Positions 20,597 to 32,527 are shown, numbered from the stretch's first letter. The stretch is DNA of 64,000 bases from Cryoendolithus antarcticus (GCA_002077065.1 NAJO01000048.1:62001-126000), one strand, 5' to 3'. Program-made: numbers and translations. Notes: generated by a model from the sequence alone, not told the origin.

Positions 20597-21878
20597 CTAC
20601 ATATAAGCCCTACTCTCCTTCTCACACCACTCCCACAAGCGCCCCGTCTCCCCACTAACTAGCAAATCCTGCCTCAACGCCCCAACCCGTCCCCAAGGCA
20701 CAACATACTTCCCCGCATTCTCCTCCCTGCCAGCCGCCTCCCCCCACCCCGCGAACAACTCCGTATAAGCCCCAAACACAGGCTCATAGCAGATCAACCC
20801 AGTCACGAGGGTCTCGACGCCGGCCAGATGCCGCTGTAACTCAGATTTCAGGTTTCCAGGGTTCCAAGCGTTGGAGATCACGCCGGTCTTGGCGAAGCGG
20901 TTCGCGAATTCGCGCGCGAGGAGGACGTTGCAACTCTTCGACTGCGCGTAATCGGTGCGTTTGTCTCCGAAAGTCTTTGGGGCGGAAGTCTTCGGGTCCC
21001 AGGTCACGCCGTGGGAGGGCGCGAAAGCCGTGGCGAGTGATGCCGCCCAGGTCACGCGGACGGAGCCTGGAGGGCTAGACGCAGCGGTCTTCTGAAGGAT
21101 TGGGGTGAGGAAGTGCGTGAAGAGCCACGGGCCGAGGACGTTGGTGCCGAGTTGGAGTTCGTAGTTTTGCGTTGTTATGGAGCCGATGGGTGGAGTCATG
21201 ACCTGAATCTCGCGTCAGCGATATGATACATCTAAAGGGGGAAAGTCATCGCTTACACCAGCATTGTTTGTCAAGACATCAAGCCGCTGCTCCTTCGCGA
21301 GGAAAGTCTCGGCGGACTTCTTGATCGTGGTGAGGTCTGCTAGGTCGAGATGGAGGAACTCAAGCTTGCCTTGCGAGTTCGGGTGGAGTTTGCTGATCTC
21401 GTCGATTGCAGATTTGGCCTTGCTATCGGAGCGGCCGGCAACGTAGATGGTGCCATTGTGCTGGTAAAGGATCTTGCAGAGTTCTTTGCCGACTCCTATT
21501 GAATCATCATCAGTTTGTGAATGATAGTCTGCGTCCTCTCACGAATATTGTGGCCGTTCTTGAGCTGCTATTGATTTTGTGGCAAGCGTCCAATGGTCTC
21601 GTCGCCACAGCGAGAGGAGCATCCTCGCTTTCGGCGAGCATCTCGTAGCAGGTCTATCGCTCAAGGACATAGCGGCAAGGCCGATCGCAGTCGCAACCAG
21701 ATTCATTGTGGCATAGCAATGTCCATTTCCGCGGAGGAAAGACTATTTCATTTGACGTACCAGCATAGCCACCAGTCACGATAAACACCCTTCCTTTCTG
21801 GTCAGGTAGGTTCTTCTCCGTAAGGGTAGGCTTCGGAATAAAGAAGCACTCGCGGAAAATAGATAAGTAGTAGCTCAT
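20597..21878 (-). CDS. Short-chain dehydrogenase/reductase
   Basis: Minus-strand exons 21878-21761, 21495-21257 and 21202-20597 give 320 residues. Intron 1 is unusually long for this window (265 bp); intron 2 is 54 bp. The Rossmann motif TGGYAGVGK begins at 35, NNAG lies at 116-119, and the catalytic Tyr204 and Lys208 occur in YAQSK. A hydrophobic N-terminus (MSYYLSIFRECFFIP) may dip into a membrane. It resembles the retinol-dehydrogenase/WW-oxidoreductase-like fungal SDRs, so NADP(H) is likely but the substrate is unknown. It is divergent from the FHA gene. Confidence 0.88.
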
Positions 21879-22950
21879 CTTTGCGACTGTAGCTGTCGTG
21901 CCGGATGGCTCAGGATGCAAGGTTGATTGAGAACGGTGGACTGAAGTGTGGGATGAACGGTGACGAAACGCGCAACGGTCAGCGACGTTAGTCCACTGGA
22001 GAGAGCGGGACAAGGACGATGGACTACCACGATGACACTATATACCGCCTGCGTTCGTGCACTCGTAGGCTCCCACCACTTCTCTCGGAGCTATGCCCTG
22101 CCAATGTTGATGCATGCCGTTGTGCATGAGCTCTAGTAAACTGAAGTAAGCCGCGGCTTGAGGCACATCGGATCTTGACGGCAATGTCTGTCGAGCTATC
22201 GTGACTATTTCCCGTTTGGCGAGATCATTATCATGTATCACGAATCAGGCACCGCTACCTAGTGAGACATAGAAGGGGGAGCTAGGATGGGAGCCAGATG
22301 TCGGTTGTTGTAGGGGTGCGTCGGCGCAGGCAATTCAGAATCATGAATGACACTACGAGGGTGATGCGACATGAATTCAGGGCAACAGAGTCTACCCGCG
22401 CTCTCTTCCCCTCTGATCTTGACTGCGGTCTTGGAAACCCAGTCAGTTGGTAATAATCAAGGGCTTTCGGCGAGCTCGCAGTGTGGTCCTCCATCAGCCG
22501 ATTTTGTTCGCTCAAAGGAAGACTTCTTGATCGTCTGATGTCACGATCTCCTTCATGTATGCACAGGAGTCACTGTCGATATCATCGAGCAACTGGTATT
22601 GTAGGGTCGGTAATGAGATGAGATGGTTCAAAGGAATGGTCCCGCCATCTCCAAAAATCGCAGCGGGCCGAACGCTACGCCAAAGCACCTAAACGCGCTA
22701 ACTCACACGCGAAGCAACTCCACAAGCATTCTTCGTGTTTCGTGGTCATTTCTTCACGACCTCCAATGTCACATCCAAAGCACCTTGATGCATTATTCAC
22801 GTTCGGAAGTGTCTAGACTACTACGCGTACAACTACCTGCACCTTCCCAGCCTCTCTGAGCGCTCCTGCAGGCGGGGTCTGCACAGCTGCATCTCGACCT
22901 CCAGACCGCGGTCACGGGCATTGCATACTCCCCTACGCACTGCCAACGCG
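21879..22950. other. divergent intergenic region, SDR / FHA gene
   Basis: About 1.07 kb between divergent starts, serving both promoters. The last 150 bp before 22951 are CT-rich leader-like. No gene recognised. Confidence 0.5.
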
Positions 22951-24496
22951 ATGGAAGACTCTCCCACAAGCAGTCGATTACGACGCCCCTCCCTCCTCCC
23001 CGCCTTCGAGCCGCTGTCCTCCTCCCCCGGCGGTCTCCCGCGTCCACAGAAACGGAAATTCGACGACATACTAGAAGCACGGAAGTCCTACCCTACTCCC
23101 ATACCCACCTCCTCAACAGGCATACTGCCCTCATCACCAGAAAGACCAATATCAGCGCGTCCGACGCGTCCCGGCTTGCAGAGAACATTCTCCACGCTTT
23201 CTGAACGCGCTCCGTTGGGCGACGTGCCAACACTGCATATACCCTCCAATGGCGAGCCAGTACTCATGGGACGATCGAGCAACTCGTCAGACTACCAATT
23301 ACCTGGTAACAGGCATATCTCACGCGTGCACGTGCGCGCGTCGTATACACCGCCCGATCCTTCAAACCCAGCCGGTAAAGTGGAAGTCATATGCATGGGC
23401 TGGAACGGCGCCACGGTACATTGTCGGGATCGAATTGTCGCGTTATCAAAGGGCGAGAGCTTCGTGTCGGACAAGCCGAATGCGCAGATTATCGTGGATG
23501 TGCAGAGTACGCGTGTGATGCTCACATGGCCGAAAGAGGCACACGAGCCGCACTCAAGTCATTCGAGGTCGAGTTGGGGGATTCAGTCGCCGGATAAGAG
23601 GAGAAAGAGCGTGGAGCACTTTGCGTCGAGCCCGCCCCCATTGCTCCCGCGTAGTCACACGCCAGTGTCGCCGTCGCCGGCTGCCGTGGTTGAGAGTTTC
23701 ACCGAGACTTTTCGTGCTGACGATGTGAAGAGTCCTGTCAAGGTGTATGAGGACCACAGCTCTGATGATGATGCTCCTCACGAGACGTCAACACCAGTAC
23801 CGCTGGTGCGGTCTGACGAGACCATTACCAGTATCTCCAACGCCGTCTTGGAACTCTCCCGCACCAGCGATAGCTCAGAGAACGCGGAGTTGTCGGAGCA
23901 CGACGAAGAGAACGACCCCATTGTCCACTCCTTCGGTCCCTTCGGCGAGAATATCCTCTCCCGCTTCGAGTCCTTCAAGCATGCATCCCCCGAGCGCAAG
24001 CGCAAACCTCTGCAAGGATCCGCCAACTCGCCCTCCCAAAGTATGTCGGCGCCTCGCCAGCCTGGCAGCCCAATCAAGAACCACGTCATCAACCAGCTCG
24101 CCTATGCGCGCAGCCACTCCCTCCCGTTGTCGACCATCCACTCCAACCTCCCTGCCGAGCTGCGCGGGGCTATGACCAAGCCGTCTGATGCTGAAAATCA
24201 GAGTATCCTCACTGCGTCCACTCTAAAGAGCATGCTCGATGTTATCCCGTGTGTCGGCGAGATCAGCCGTGAGGGCAAAGACGCAGCAGGCAAGCTGCTA
24301 GAAAGCGAATTCTACTACATCCCGGAGATGGATCTAGATGAGATGAGGCGGGAGACTGTGACTCAGAGTCTAGGGAAGACGAGCATCCGGGCGGCGAGGA
24401 AGTCGCACAAGGTGTGTTCATTCCCTCCTGACTTTGTCTTGTGCACGTACTGACTTGTTCGTGCAGCAATACTACTGGAAGCGACCGAAGAACTGA
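22951..24496 (+). CDS. FHA-domain protein, Tos4/Plm2 type
   Basis: Exons 22951-24411 and 24467-24496 (55 bp intron) give 496 residues. The FHA domain spans about 93-194, with GRSS at 107-110, RHISRVH at 121-127 and WNG at 151-153, the phosphothreonine-binding signature. The N-terminus has several Ser-Pro and Thr-Pro sites. The rest is disordered up to a helical conserved block (ASTLKSMLDVIP... about 420-480). The second exon adds only the last ten residues, ending YYWKRPKN, a tail I recognise from fungal Tos4/Plm2-like proteins. Yeast Tos4 and Plm2 are chromatin-bound G1/S checkpoint targets. ATG 22951 (MEDSPTSS) is preferred over one 30 bp upstream. Confidence 0.8.
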
Positions 24497-25044
24497 TCGC
24501 GCTGCTTAATCCCTTTGCTCTTGTCGCGTTGCATAGCGTTGGCTGCTGATGATCGCTGAACGGCTGTTAGGGGTGGTTTCGTTTCATGTCAATCAAGGTG
24601 GATTCTCCCGCATCTCGCTGTTTGTGTCGCTCAGAAGACCACGCATGCTTGCGATATGGTCGCAAGGATGTCGCGAATCCGGATAAATTCCTTGTCGTGG
24701 CGGAGAGAAGTGTCGAGATTTTGGCTTTAGCGTAGAGAAGCAATGAGAGGAAAGTCAACAATAGACACTGACCGTTGTTGTTGATGCTGATGTCAGACTC
24801 CATGTGGGAAGCTGCACCCCGCTACTAGCGTCGATCGGAACAGGTCGCCCGATGCCCGACATGACATCACTAATCTCAATTGGGGATACTGCGAAGAGCA
24901 GGCGTCAACATTCTAGAGCATCTACTTCGTCGATCCTCTGTATCGTCACCTTGCACGGCACAGCATCTCTACATGACTACCGCCCGCCATTGAACCCTCC
25001 GTCATCCTCCTCGCTCCTCGATGCACCCCAGTTAATTACGCACG
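24497..25044. other. intergenic
   Basis: Contains the FHA gene 3' flank and PPT1 promoter with a CT-rich leader (24960-25040). No gene seen. Confidence 0.5.
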
Positions 25045-26055
25045 ATGCTCCTATACACCCTCCTTTTCGCCTCCCTCTCCAGCGCCCTCGCCCTCCCTTC
25101 CGCCCTCCCCAAGACCTCCCCGCTCCCTCTCCTCATCTGGCACGGCCTGGGAGACAAGTTCTCCAACCCCGGTCTCCTCAGCATAGGCGACCTCGCCACC
25201 TCCGTCCATCCAGGCACAAAAGTGCACTACATACGCGTAGCCGATACGCCCGAGCTCGACCAGCGCGGGACGTTCTTCGGTAATATAAGCGCGCAGTTGG
25301 ACGATGTGTGCAATTCTCTTACCCAGGAGCTGGGCGCCAGTAAAGGAGAAAAAGGCGTGAGGGTCGATGCGCTGGGGTTTAGTCAGGGAGGACAATTCCT
25401 GCGGGGGCTAGTGGAAAGGTGTCCGGCTGTGAGTGTCAGGAGCTTGGTAACGTTCGGGAGTCAACATAACGGGATCGCGGAGTTTCAGCACTGTGGGACG
25501 TGGGATCTGCTGTGTAAAGGCGCCGTTGCCGTGGTTGGAGGGAACGCGTGGACGGATACGGTGCAGTCGAGCATTGTGCCGGCTCAGTACTATCGTGAGA
25601 TTAATCAGACGACTGGGCTTGGGAGCGAGGAATACCTGCTGCATAGTCATTTCTTGGCGGATATCAATAATGAGCGGGTGCTGAAGAACGAGGTTTATAA
25701 AGAAAGGATCGCGGCGCTGGAGAATTTCGTGATGTATGTGTTTGAGGAAGATACGACGGTTGTGCCAAAGGAGAGTGGGTGGTTCGCACAGGTGAATGCA
25801 ACATCTGGAGACGTGACACCACTGAGGGAGAGAGTGATGTACAAGGAGGACTGGCTGGGTTTGAAGGCGCTGGATCAGACGGGTGGGCTGGTGTTCAGGA
25901 ATACGACGGGGAAGCATATGGAGCTTGATGAGGAGGTGGTGAAGCCGACGTTTGAGGAGTACTTCGGCCCTGAAAAAGCGAGTCTGGATGAGGTAGTGAG
26001 GTGGACAAAGCAAGAGTCAAAAGGCTGGAATTGGCCTTGGAGGAAGGATCTTTAG
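25045..26055 (+). CDS. PPT1: Palmitoyl-protein thioesterase 1
   Basis: A single exon of 336 residues. Residues 1-17 form a signal peptide (MLLYTLLFASLSSALAL). The alpha/beta-hydrolase core opens PLLIWHGLGD. The nucleophile elbow GFSQGG places Ser at 113; the probable acid is Asp236 in EEDTTVVPK and the base is His291 in GKHM. NIS, NQT, NAT and NTT sequons suggest N-glycosylation. PPT1 removes S-linked fatty acyl groups from proteins in the lysosome/vacuole. Codon use changes partway: the first 80 codons are strongly C-ending, later ones are not. Length and motif order match fungal and animal PPT1. Confidence 0.93.
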   Translation: MLLYTLLFASLSSALALPSALPKTSPLPLLIWHGLGDKFSNPGLLSIGDLATSVHPGTKVHYIRVADTPELDQRGTFFGNISAQLDDVCNSLTQELGASKGEKGVRVDALGFSQGGQFLRGLVERCPAVSVRSLVTFGSQHNGIAEFQHCGTWDLLCKGAVAVVGGNAWTDTVQSSIVPAQYYREINQTTGLGSEEYLLHSHFLADINNERVLKNEVYKERIAALENFVMYVFEEDTTVVPKESGWFAQVNATSGDVTPLRERVMYKEDWLGLKALDQTGGLVFRNTTGKHMELDEEVVKPTFEEYFGPEKASLDEVVRWTKQESKGWNWPWRKDL

Positions 26056-26508
26056 ATATGAAGCAGATGCATAGTCTCAAATATCTCCAATCACCCATTC
26101 CCCTTATGTGCGGAGTAAGATTCTAGAGTCGTCGATGGCCTCTGCGTTTGACCAACCAATCTTCATCTGTGAAGGGTTATGAGGATCAGACAGTGCTAGG
26201 CACGCGTCTCATGCACATCTGCGCTAGGTATGCTACGCCGACAAGGGCCAGGCCGCTGAGTGTGAGGGTCAAGTTATCGGACGTGCGGTTCTCTCACTGG
26301 TGGCGCTTGGTCCCAAGCATGTGCCATGGAGACAGATTTAGGTGCGTAAGAAGACTGCTGCAATGCTCACCTCTCGGTCTGTGCCGAAGGAGCTATCCGC
26401 GCGCTAGTAACCTTATCTTACTAGTGGCAGAAGTTTTGGAAAGTCGACATTCGAATTACAGCGCTACAGCCTCAACATTGTGATCACTATTCTACATCGG
26501 ACTTCACC
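26056..26508. other. intergenic
   Basis: PPT1 3' flank and CIC1 promoter. No gene recognised. Confidence 0.5.
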
Positions 26509-27882
26509 ATGGCGCGCACACAAACGACCACAGCGCCCAGCAAGGCGATCTTAACCACCACCTCCACATCATCCACACCCTACCAAGTCGACGTCTCCCA
26601 ATCTCTCCGCGCAGTCAAAGCCCTCGTTCGCAAACTCCAATCACCCTCAGAGCCCGCTGCCGCCTCCAAAACGTCCCTTCTCGCCGACGCAGATACACAA
26701 GATGCCTCAGATGCCGCGCCAGTCTGGCTGGTCCTCACGACGAAAACGCACATCACCGACAAGAAGCGCCTGAAGCCCGGAAAGATCCCCTTGCCGCATC
26801 CGTACCTTCTGCCATCTGCCCCGCAAGGAGCCGAGACGAGAGAGCCGCTGCGGATCTGTCTCATCACCGCGGACCCTCAAAGAGAGTACAAAGACCTCGT
26901 CGCTTCGCCCGCCTTCCCGGCAGAGCTAGGGAAGCAGATCTCCCGCGTAATCGGCACAGAGAAGCTGAAAGCGAAGTTCTCGTCTTTCGAGGCCAAGCGC
27001 AAACTCCTCTCTGAGCATGATGTGTTCCTAGCAGACGACAGGATCATCACCCTCCTACCTACACTCCTCGGCAAAGTCTTTTACAAGGCGACCTCCAAAC
27101 CCCCCGTGCCTATCAGCTTGGAGGGAAAGCGGAAAAGCATCGATGCCGAGACTGGCTTGAAGCGCGTCAAACTCGCCGACGGCGGCAAGAAAGTCGAGAA
27201 GCTCCCCCTCCAAGCCAAAGACATGGCTGCAGAAGTCCAGCGCGCGCTGCAAGCCGCGCTAGTCCATCTCGCGCCCTCGACAACCACAGCAGTGAAAATC
27301 GGCATCGCTACACAGACGGCAGAACAGCTTCATGCGAATCTCACCGCCGTTGTTGACGGGTTGGCAGGAAAGTATATCCCGCAAGGCTGGAAGAATATCC
27401 GCGCCATCCACCTCAAAGGCCCGGACACAGTGGCTCTGCCGATATGGATGGCTGATCAGCTCTGGCTTGACGAGACACAAATCCTTAGCGATGAGCGGGT
27501 CGCTGCGATTGAAGGTGGGAAGGGCAAGAAGAGGAAGCGGATCGCGGGCGAGGAAGCAGATGGTATTATCGAGGTGCCTGGGCCGGACGGCAAGATGCGG
27601 CGGTTAGAGAAGCCCAAGGGCGACGCGGGGGAGGGGACGAAGAGCAAAAGGGCGAAGAAGGGGAGTGTACAGGGGAGTGTGGTGGGCAAGGAGGAAGTGG
27701 AGACTGAGGAGGTGAAGGCGGCGGAGAGGGAGGAGAAGAGGGAGAGGAAGGAGGCGTTGAGGGCGCAGAAGGAGGCGTTGAAGAGTGCCGCTGTGAGTGC
27801 GCCGGTGGAGAAAATTGCCGAGGCGCCGGCAGCGAAGGTGAAAGTCAAGAAGACGAGAGTCAAGGCTGCGGATCTGATGTAG
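26509..27882 (+). CDS. CIC1: Ribosome biogenesis protein Cic1/Utp30 (ribosomal L1 domain)
   Basis: One 457-residue exon. A ribosomal L1-like fold occupies roughly 20-330 (VSQSLRAVKALVRKLQ at the start; KIGIATQTAEQLHANLTAVVDGL near its end). A strongly basic Lys/Glu/Arg-rich coiled segment forms the last 110 residues and should carry nuclear/nucleolar localisation. Family role: Cic1 (Nsa3) binds pre-60S particles at the ITS2 foot and is needed for 27S rRNA processing; Utp30 is a 90S relative, and I cannot rule it out. The C-terminal third is strongly purine-rich on the coding strand. Confidence 0.85.
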   Translation: MARTQTTTAPSKAILTTTSTSSTPYQVDVSQSLRAVKALVRKLQSPSEPAAASKTSLLADADTQDASDAAPVWLVLTTKTHITDKKRLKPGKIPLPHPYLLPSAPQGAETREPLRICLITADPQREYKDLVASPAFPAELGKQISRVIGTEKLKAKFSSFEAKRKLLSEHDVFLADDRIITLLPTLLGKVFYKATSKPPVPISLEGKRKSIDAETGLKRVKLADGGKKVEKLPLQAKDMAAEVQRALQAALVHLAPSTTTAVKIGIATQTAEQLHANLTAVVDGLAGKYIPQGWKNIRAIHLKGPDTVALPIWMADQLWLDETQILSDERVAAIEGGKGKKRKRIAGEEADGIIEVPGPDGKMRRLEKPKGDAGEGTKSKRAKKGSVQGSVVGKEEVETEEVKAAEREEKRERKEALRAQKEALKSAAVSAPVEKIAEAPAAKVKVKKTRVKAADLM

Positions 27883-28145
27883 GAATGATGTTGCAGAAGC
27901 CATAGACAAGATTCCGAAGACTTGGGCATAGCGCGGGCGCTTGGGCGTTGGGACTGACCGCGGAACGCAAGAGAGGAATGCGCAGCGCCGTGTAGAGCAG
28001 TTTAGAGGTTACAATGGTACTCTGTACATGTTGCTGCTGGGGTATATATGCGCGCTCTAAAATTAAAAGCACCGATACCCAAAACACGCAAATCATTCTC
28101 ATTGTCATCTTTAATCAGTCCCGCACAATCCTTCTCGTACTCTCA

Positions 28146-31061
28146 TCATGACAACCCAATCCCTAATCCACTCCCCCTCCCAAGCGCGGGACTAGCCTCC
28201 CTCCTCCTCATGTCCATTGGGCTTCCTGGGCGACTTCCCGGCCTACTTCCCCCACCAATCGTCGGCGGCAAAGGCAACGGCGTCAACGGCGGCGGAGCCG
28301 GAGGTCCCAATCCCACAATCGAAATCCCCAGATCCAGCGGCGGTAGCGCTGAGACCGGCCAAAATCCCGCGATAGAGCTTCGCGGCGACGTGAAAGTCTG
28401 GCTGATGGGCGAGCGATAGGGATCTGTCGGTGACGCGGGGCGGGGCTGCTCGGGCGGCTGTGGCGAGACTGAGCGAGAGGCAGGAAGGTAAGTCGACGAG
28501 CGGGATGAAGGGAGGTAGGTTGAGGAGCGTGAGGGTTTGAGGCTGCGGATTGGAGGGGTGAGGATGCGGAGCTGCGTGGGGAGGGGCTTGAGTGTTGTTG
28601 TCGCTATCGTTAAGGGGCTTGGCGACTGGGTTGAGGAGCGCTTAGTGGGTGACATGAGGCTCGCTGGGCGGGTGTTGGAGGGAGCTTTGGGGTGGCTTGG
28701 TGGGCTGGGAAAGAGAGAGACTCGGCGTGGACGCGCTGGGTGCCGGTCGGGTGGTGGTGGGGCGGGGGGTGCCTCGAGGGGGCTTACGGAGCGAGATTGC
28801 GGGTCGATCTTGGCTTCGAGGGTGTGGGTCTGGGGTTGCGCGGCTTGGGTCTCGGGCGTGAATGCTGGAATGGCGGATGCTTGCTCAGGGATGATGGGGT
28901 TGACCTTTAGTGGTAAGCGAAAGCCGCCAGATCTTGGCTGTATGATCGAGTTGCGCAAGGCGGGCGCGGAGTTGATTCTTTGCACGCGGTTTTCGGCGGC
29001 ACTGGGCAGTAGCGATGCACGCTTGGTCGCAGGGTGTGTCTTCGACCACAGGTAGGGCGACGGCAGATCGCCGACAAAGGACTGTGGCCTGCCTGTCTCG
29101 GCAATGGGACTGACATCAAGCTTGGAGTCGTGCTTCGCGCGATGGGTGTGCGACGGCAGATCTGGAAGACTCTGCTTGGATGTTATGTTATAATGTGGTG
29201 GCTGGGGAGGTGCGCGTGCTGGCGGGCCAGGAGACAAGCTGCGGCCAACTACGGGCGACACGTCTGGAGTGAGATGCAGCATTGGTGATGGGACGCGTAG
29301 ATCCAGAGCTGAGGGTTCGGCCGTCTGCAGGTGCAGCGTAGGTGGCACCGGCGTCGTAGCTGGAAGCACCGAGCGACGCTTGCTCGAGTGACTCGAAGCA
29401 TAGCTTGACAGGTTGCGATAGCCCGCCGCGGACTCCGAACTCTGCTTGTGTGGAGCCAGATCACTCGTCATCGAGTTGGTGCGAGAAGTCATGCAGGTGG
29501 TGTATGAGGTGGTGGAGATGCGCACACTGCTTCGTAGGCTATTTAAGCGCAGCTGATCCTGTGACGGCGCAATCGACGATGCGATTGAGCCGGCATCTGA
29601 AGGCCTGCGTCTCCTAGCCGTCTGTGGTCGAACGTATGAGGAGCCGAGTGCGAGTTTTGCAGCAAAAGCTTCGGCTTCACTGACGTCGTTATCATGTGGC
29701 TGCGCATCGACAGGAGGCGGAGCCGCAGTGACTGAGTCCGGAGGATTGCGCTCCGAGTCTGGTGACATGCGACGCCGATCTGGGCTGCAATCCACTTGGA
29801 ACTCGTCGTGTTTGGGCGGAGGCATCGGGGAGATGGATCGCCCTCGGAGGTGAGCCTCGAGAACCTCACCGCCTCGCACAAAGTAGGGTATACTCTCACC
29901 TGAGCCGTTCCGCTCAGAAACCGAAGTTCTCGTACGCGCGTCCGTGGAAACAGCAGCCCTGCTCTTGATCTCAGCTTCGTTGTTCTCCATGGGCTGCTCT
30001 CCATTCAGCGACGCAATACAGTTCTTCATCGCTCGAATCCAGTCTCCCATCTCTTCAGCGTGCGGTAAAATAAGTAGCATCTGCGAGACAGTCTGCCTGC
30101 TGGTCGCACTCCTCATGCCCATCCGGCTGAACAGCGATCCGGAAGGCGCAGTGGGTCTACCCTGCTTGTCGACGGCTTGAGAGATCTGCACAACGAAATG
30201 CTGTCCAGGTACAAGGTCGCTTGCGAATGCAGCGGATGATTCATTGAGTGAGAGGATGCGTTCGGGTAGACGACCGCTGGGGCCGTGTTCTGCGTACTGC
30301 AACAGGTGGCCAGCTGTAACGAGGACGAAAATCTTCCGCTGTAAGTCACCAGAGATGCTGCCTTTGGTGCCTCTGCCGATGCGCTGAGTCTCGGCCGCTT
30401 TGTCGCTGTCCAGGCCTCCCCTAGCGGTATGGTCGTTTGGAACCTGAAGTCGGCCACGAGCGACTCTTGATTTGGCCAGAACGGTGCCCTGATCTGCCAC
30501 TGAGACTTCAGCAACACCGTGCTTGAAAGACTGCGGGTACGCTTGAAAGAGTGGAGGAGGATCCCAGACAGGTACCCGTTCGCATTTCTCGTGCTGCGCA
30601 GAGCGATAGATCTTGGATCTGCGGGCGGTGGCTACGGTGTTCGTGGTGCGGAACGAGAGTGCGCTTGTGGAGCGTGGAGGCAGAGCATCGAGGGATGGCT
30701 TCGTCTCCGTCAGGTCGAGCCGCGATGGATTGCTCGATTTTGGGGCCGACATGGGAGGAAGGCCAGGCTCGGCATACCCCCGTTGCTTTTGGACCTTGGG
30801 TCTGCTGAAGAGACTGAAAAGCGACATGTTGGTTTTGCGCTGTGGTAGAGGCGCGTTCGATTGTTGAGGGTCTTCCATGATTATTGGAGGTAAAGGTTTG
30901 TCGACAAAGTACGCATGGCGCGTGGAATCTCGATATCGCAGACTGTTGCGCCTGGTGTGCAGAGCTATCCCATTCGGTGCTAAAAGTGATGTCTGCGCAC
31001 AGTTCGGTGTCTCAGGTCGTGATTTGTGTGCGGCATTGTGCAGTGTGGTGTCAATCAGCAT
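28146..31061 (-). CDS. PH-domain protein with long disordered Ser/Pro-rich tail
   Basis: A single exon of 971 residues; an internal ATG at 30878 (MEDPQQS) is an alternative and perhaps better start. A PH-like domain spans about 165-352, with GDLQRKIFVLVTAGHLLQYAEHG forming strands and EEMGDWIRAMKNCIASL the C-terminal helix with its invariant Trp. The remaining 600 residues are Ser/Pro/Arg-rich with many SxxR and SP sites, and a closing Pro/Gly-rich segment. I recognise the architecture from uncharacterised conserved Pezizomycotina proteins. A membrane or cortical scaffold role is plausible but unproven. Confidence 0.78.
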   Translation of the reverse strand: MLIDTTLHNAAHKSRPETPNCAQTSLLAPNGIALHTRRNSLRYRDSTRHAYFVDKPLPPIIMEDPQQSNAPLPQRKTNMSLFSLFSRPKVQKQRGYAEPGLPPMSAPKSSNPSRLDLTETKPSLDALPPRSTSALSFRTTNTVATARRSKIYRSAQHEKCERVPVWDPPPLFQAYPQSFKHGVAEVSVADQGTVLAKSRVARGRLQVPNDHTARGGLDSDKAAETQRIGRGTKGSISGDLQRKIFVLVTAGHLLQYAEHGPSGRLPERILSLNESSAAFASDLVPGQHFVVQISQAVDKQGRPTAPSGSLFSRMGMRSATSRQTVSQMLLILPHAEEMGDWIRAMKNCIASLNGEQPMENNEAEIKSRAAVSTDARTRTSVSERNGSGESIPYFVRGGEVLEAHLRGRSISPMPPPKHDEFQVDCSPDRRRMSPDSERNPPDSVTAAPPPVDAQPHDNDVSEAEAFAAKLALGSSYVRPQTARRRRPSDAGSIASSIAPSQDQLRLNSLRSSVRISTTSYTTCMTSRTNSMTSDLAPHKQSSESAAGYRNLSSYASSHSSKRRSVLPATTPVPPTLHLQTAEPSALDLRVPSPMLHLTPDVSPVVGRSLSPGPPARAPPQPPHYNITSKQSLPDLPSHTHRAKHDSKLDVSPIAETGRPQSFVGDLPSPYLWSKTHPATKRASLLPSAAENRVQRINSAPALRNSIIQPRSGGFRLPLKVNPIIPEQASAIPAFTPETQAAQPQTHTLEAKIDPQSRSVSPLEAPPAPPPPDRHPARPRRVSLFPSPPSHPKAPSNTRPASLMSPTKRSSTQSPSPLTIATTTLKPLPTQLRILTPPIRSLKPSRSSTYLPSSRSSTYLPASRSVSPQPPEQPRPASPTDPYRSPISQTFTSPRSSIAGFWPVSALPPLDLGISIVGLGPPAPPPLTPLPLPPTIGGGSRPGSRPGSPMDMRRREASPALGRGSGLGIGLS

Positions 31062-32527
31062 GTAGCTGAGGGTGACCGGTCAGTAGAAAAGACTATCACG
31101 TATCGCGCGACGTGCACGCAGGGTTGACGGATTCGCGTAGCTGGCGTCGAGCTTCACAAGCCGTGGCGTGGAAATTGGGTCCACTAGAGGCGTATAAACG
31201 GTTTCCTAATGGGGCAAGATCGAACACCAGTAAAGCGGAACGGTTAGTTGTGTGGTGTCACAGTCAATCCTCTGTATGCGATGCAGGTCAGTGTGAGGAT
31301 GTGGTCGACGCGAGGACTTGACGAAGCCGAGACGTTGCAGCTGTGTATGATCCAGGAGACTCGAGGAGATGCAGTGTCTAGGAGATGAATGCGCAACAGA
31401 TCGCAAATTCTAGCGAGTCAGTATGAAACGCTCGAGTATCGTGAACGGGGCTGGATAGATTACTGCTGACGACAGGAGAGGATGAGAAGAGGAGGTCAAC
31501 TGCCGGCCAATATAGATGACTTGAGCAGGGCCGACCACCACACTCGCGCTCGAGCTGGTGATCATATCGACTCTGCGACGTGTCGCATACAAACCCGGAA
31601 GACAGGTAGATCTGAGCGTTGGCCAAACCGAACGGTGGAATAGTCCCAGCGACCAGGTAGCTCTCATTCGCCATGTGGCACAGAGCGGCCAGTACGCCAG
31701 AGCGTGAAGGCTCGCGCCGTGGATGTCAGCGGCATCGCCAGACGACTCGTCGCGACTCGCAAGTGACATAGTTGTGAGAGGCGCAAGGATTAGTAACCGA
31801 CATCAAATTTCGACAACGTCGAGTGCGTGAAGATCAAACGGCGTGGACGCGGGTAACTTGCCGATCCGAGGCGGGAGTCTTCGGACTTCACTCCTTGAAC
31901 AGATGCCAATCCAAAGGCGACGCAGACTTGATGCGAGAATTTGAGGGGCTCAACTGTGTCGTAGATCAATAGTCCGTCCACTCGTCTTGTTGCTCACAGC
32001 TCCTCGACAATGCTGCGCCATGGCTGTCCGTTCGTCTACCGAATGTCAATGCTTTGCACACCCCTGCGATCATCGACTACTGTACCCGTCGTGCGCGACT
32101 TCGGGCCGCGAGGAAGCTTTGATACCAGGTGCTACAGATTGTATGAAGATCACCCTACACAGCTATATGTTCACCACAAGCACTGGCATCAGCGGGCAGC
32201 GATCACGCACATTCCAGGTCTTTCAAGGATAGAATGTGAGAACGATAGGGGCCTCGTCGGTGGGCTCCGATAGACGACCAAACATGACCAACGAACCAAC
32301 GCTCCCACGCGGTAACACCCGAGCGGAACTCTACCCGACTGCAGCTCGACTGCTCTGACATCAGGGTGGTGAGACTCTAACAGCAATTGGACCACCTATC
32401 GAAGTGCCTACGGAGTGATCACGGAGCTTGCAGCGATGCACTCTCATATATGGAGCACCTATAATTGCTACATCATCTAGCAAACACAGGTAACACAATA
32501 CTTCCACTGTATCATCTCGATCGAACA
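31062..32527. other. divergent intergenic region, 1.47 kb
   Basis: Lies between two divergent genes. Overlapping short frames on the minus strand near 31378-31769 have no protein-like features. A TATAAA-like sequence occurs near 31194. No gene is supported. Confidence 0.45.
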
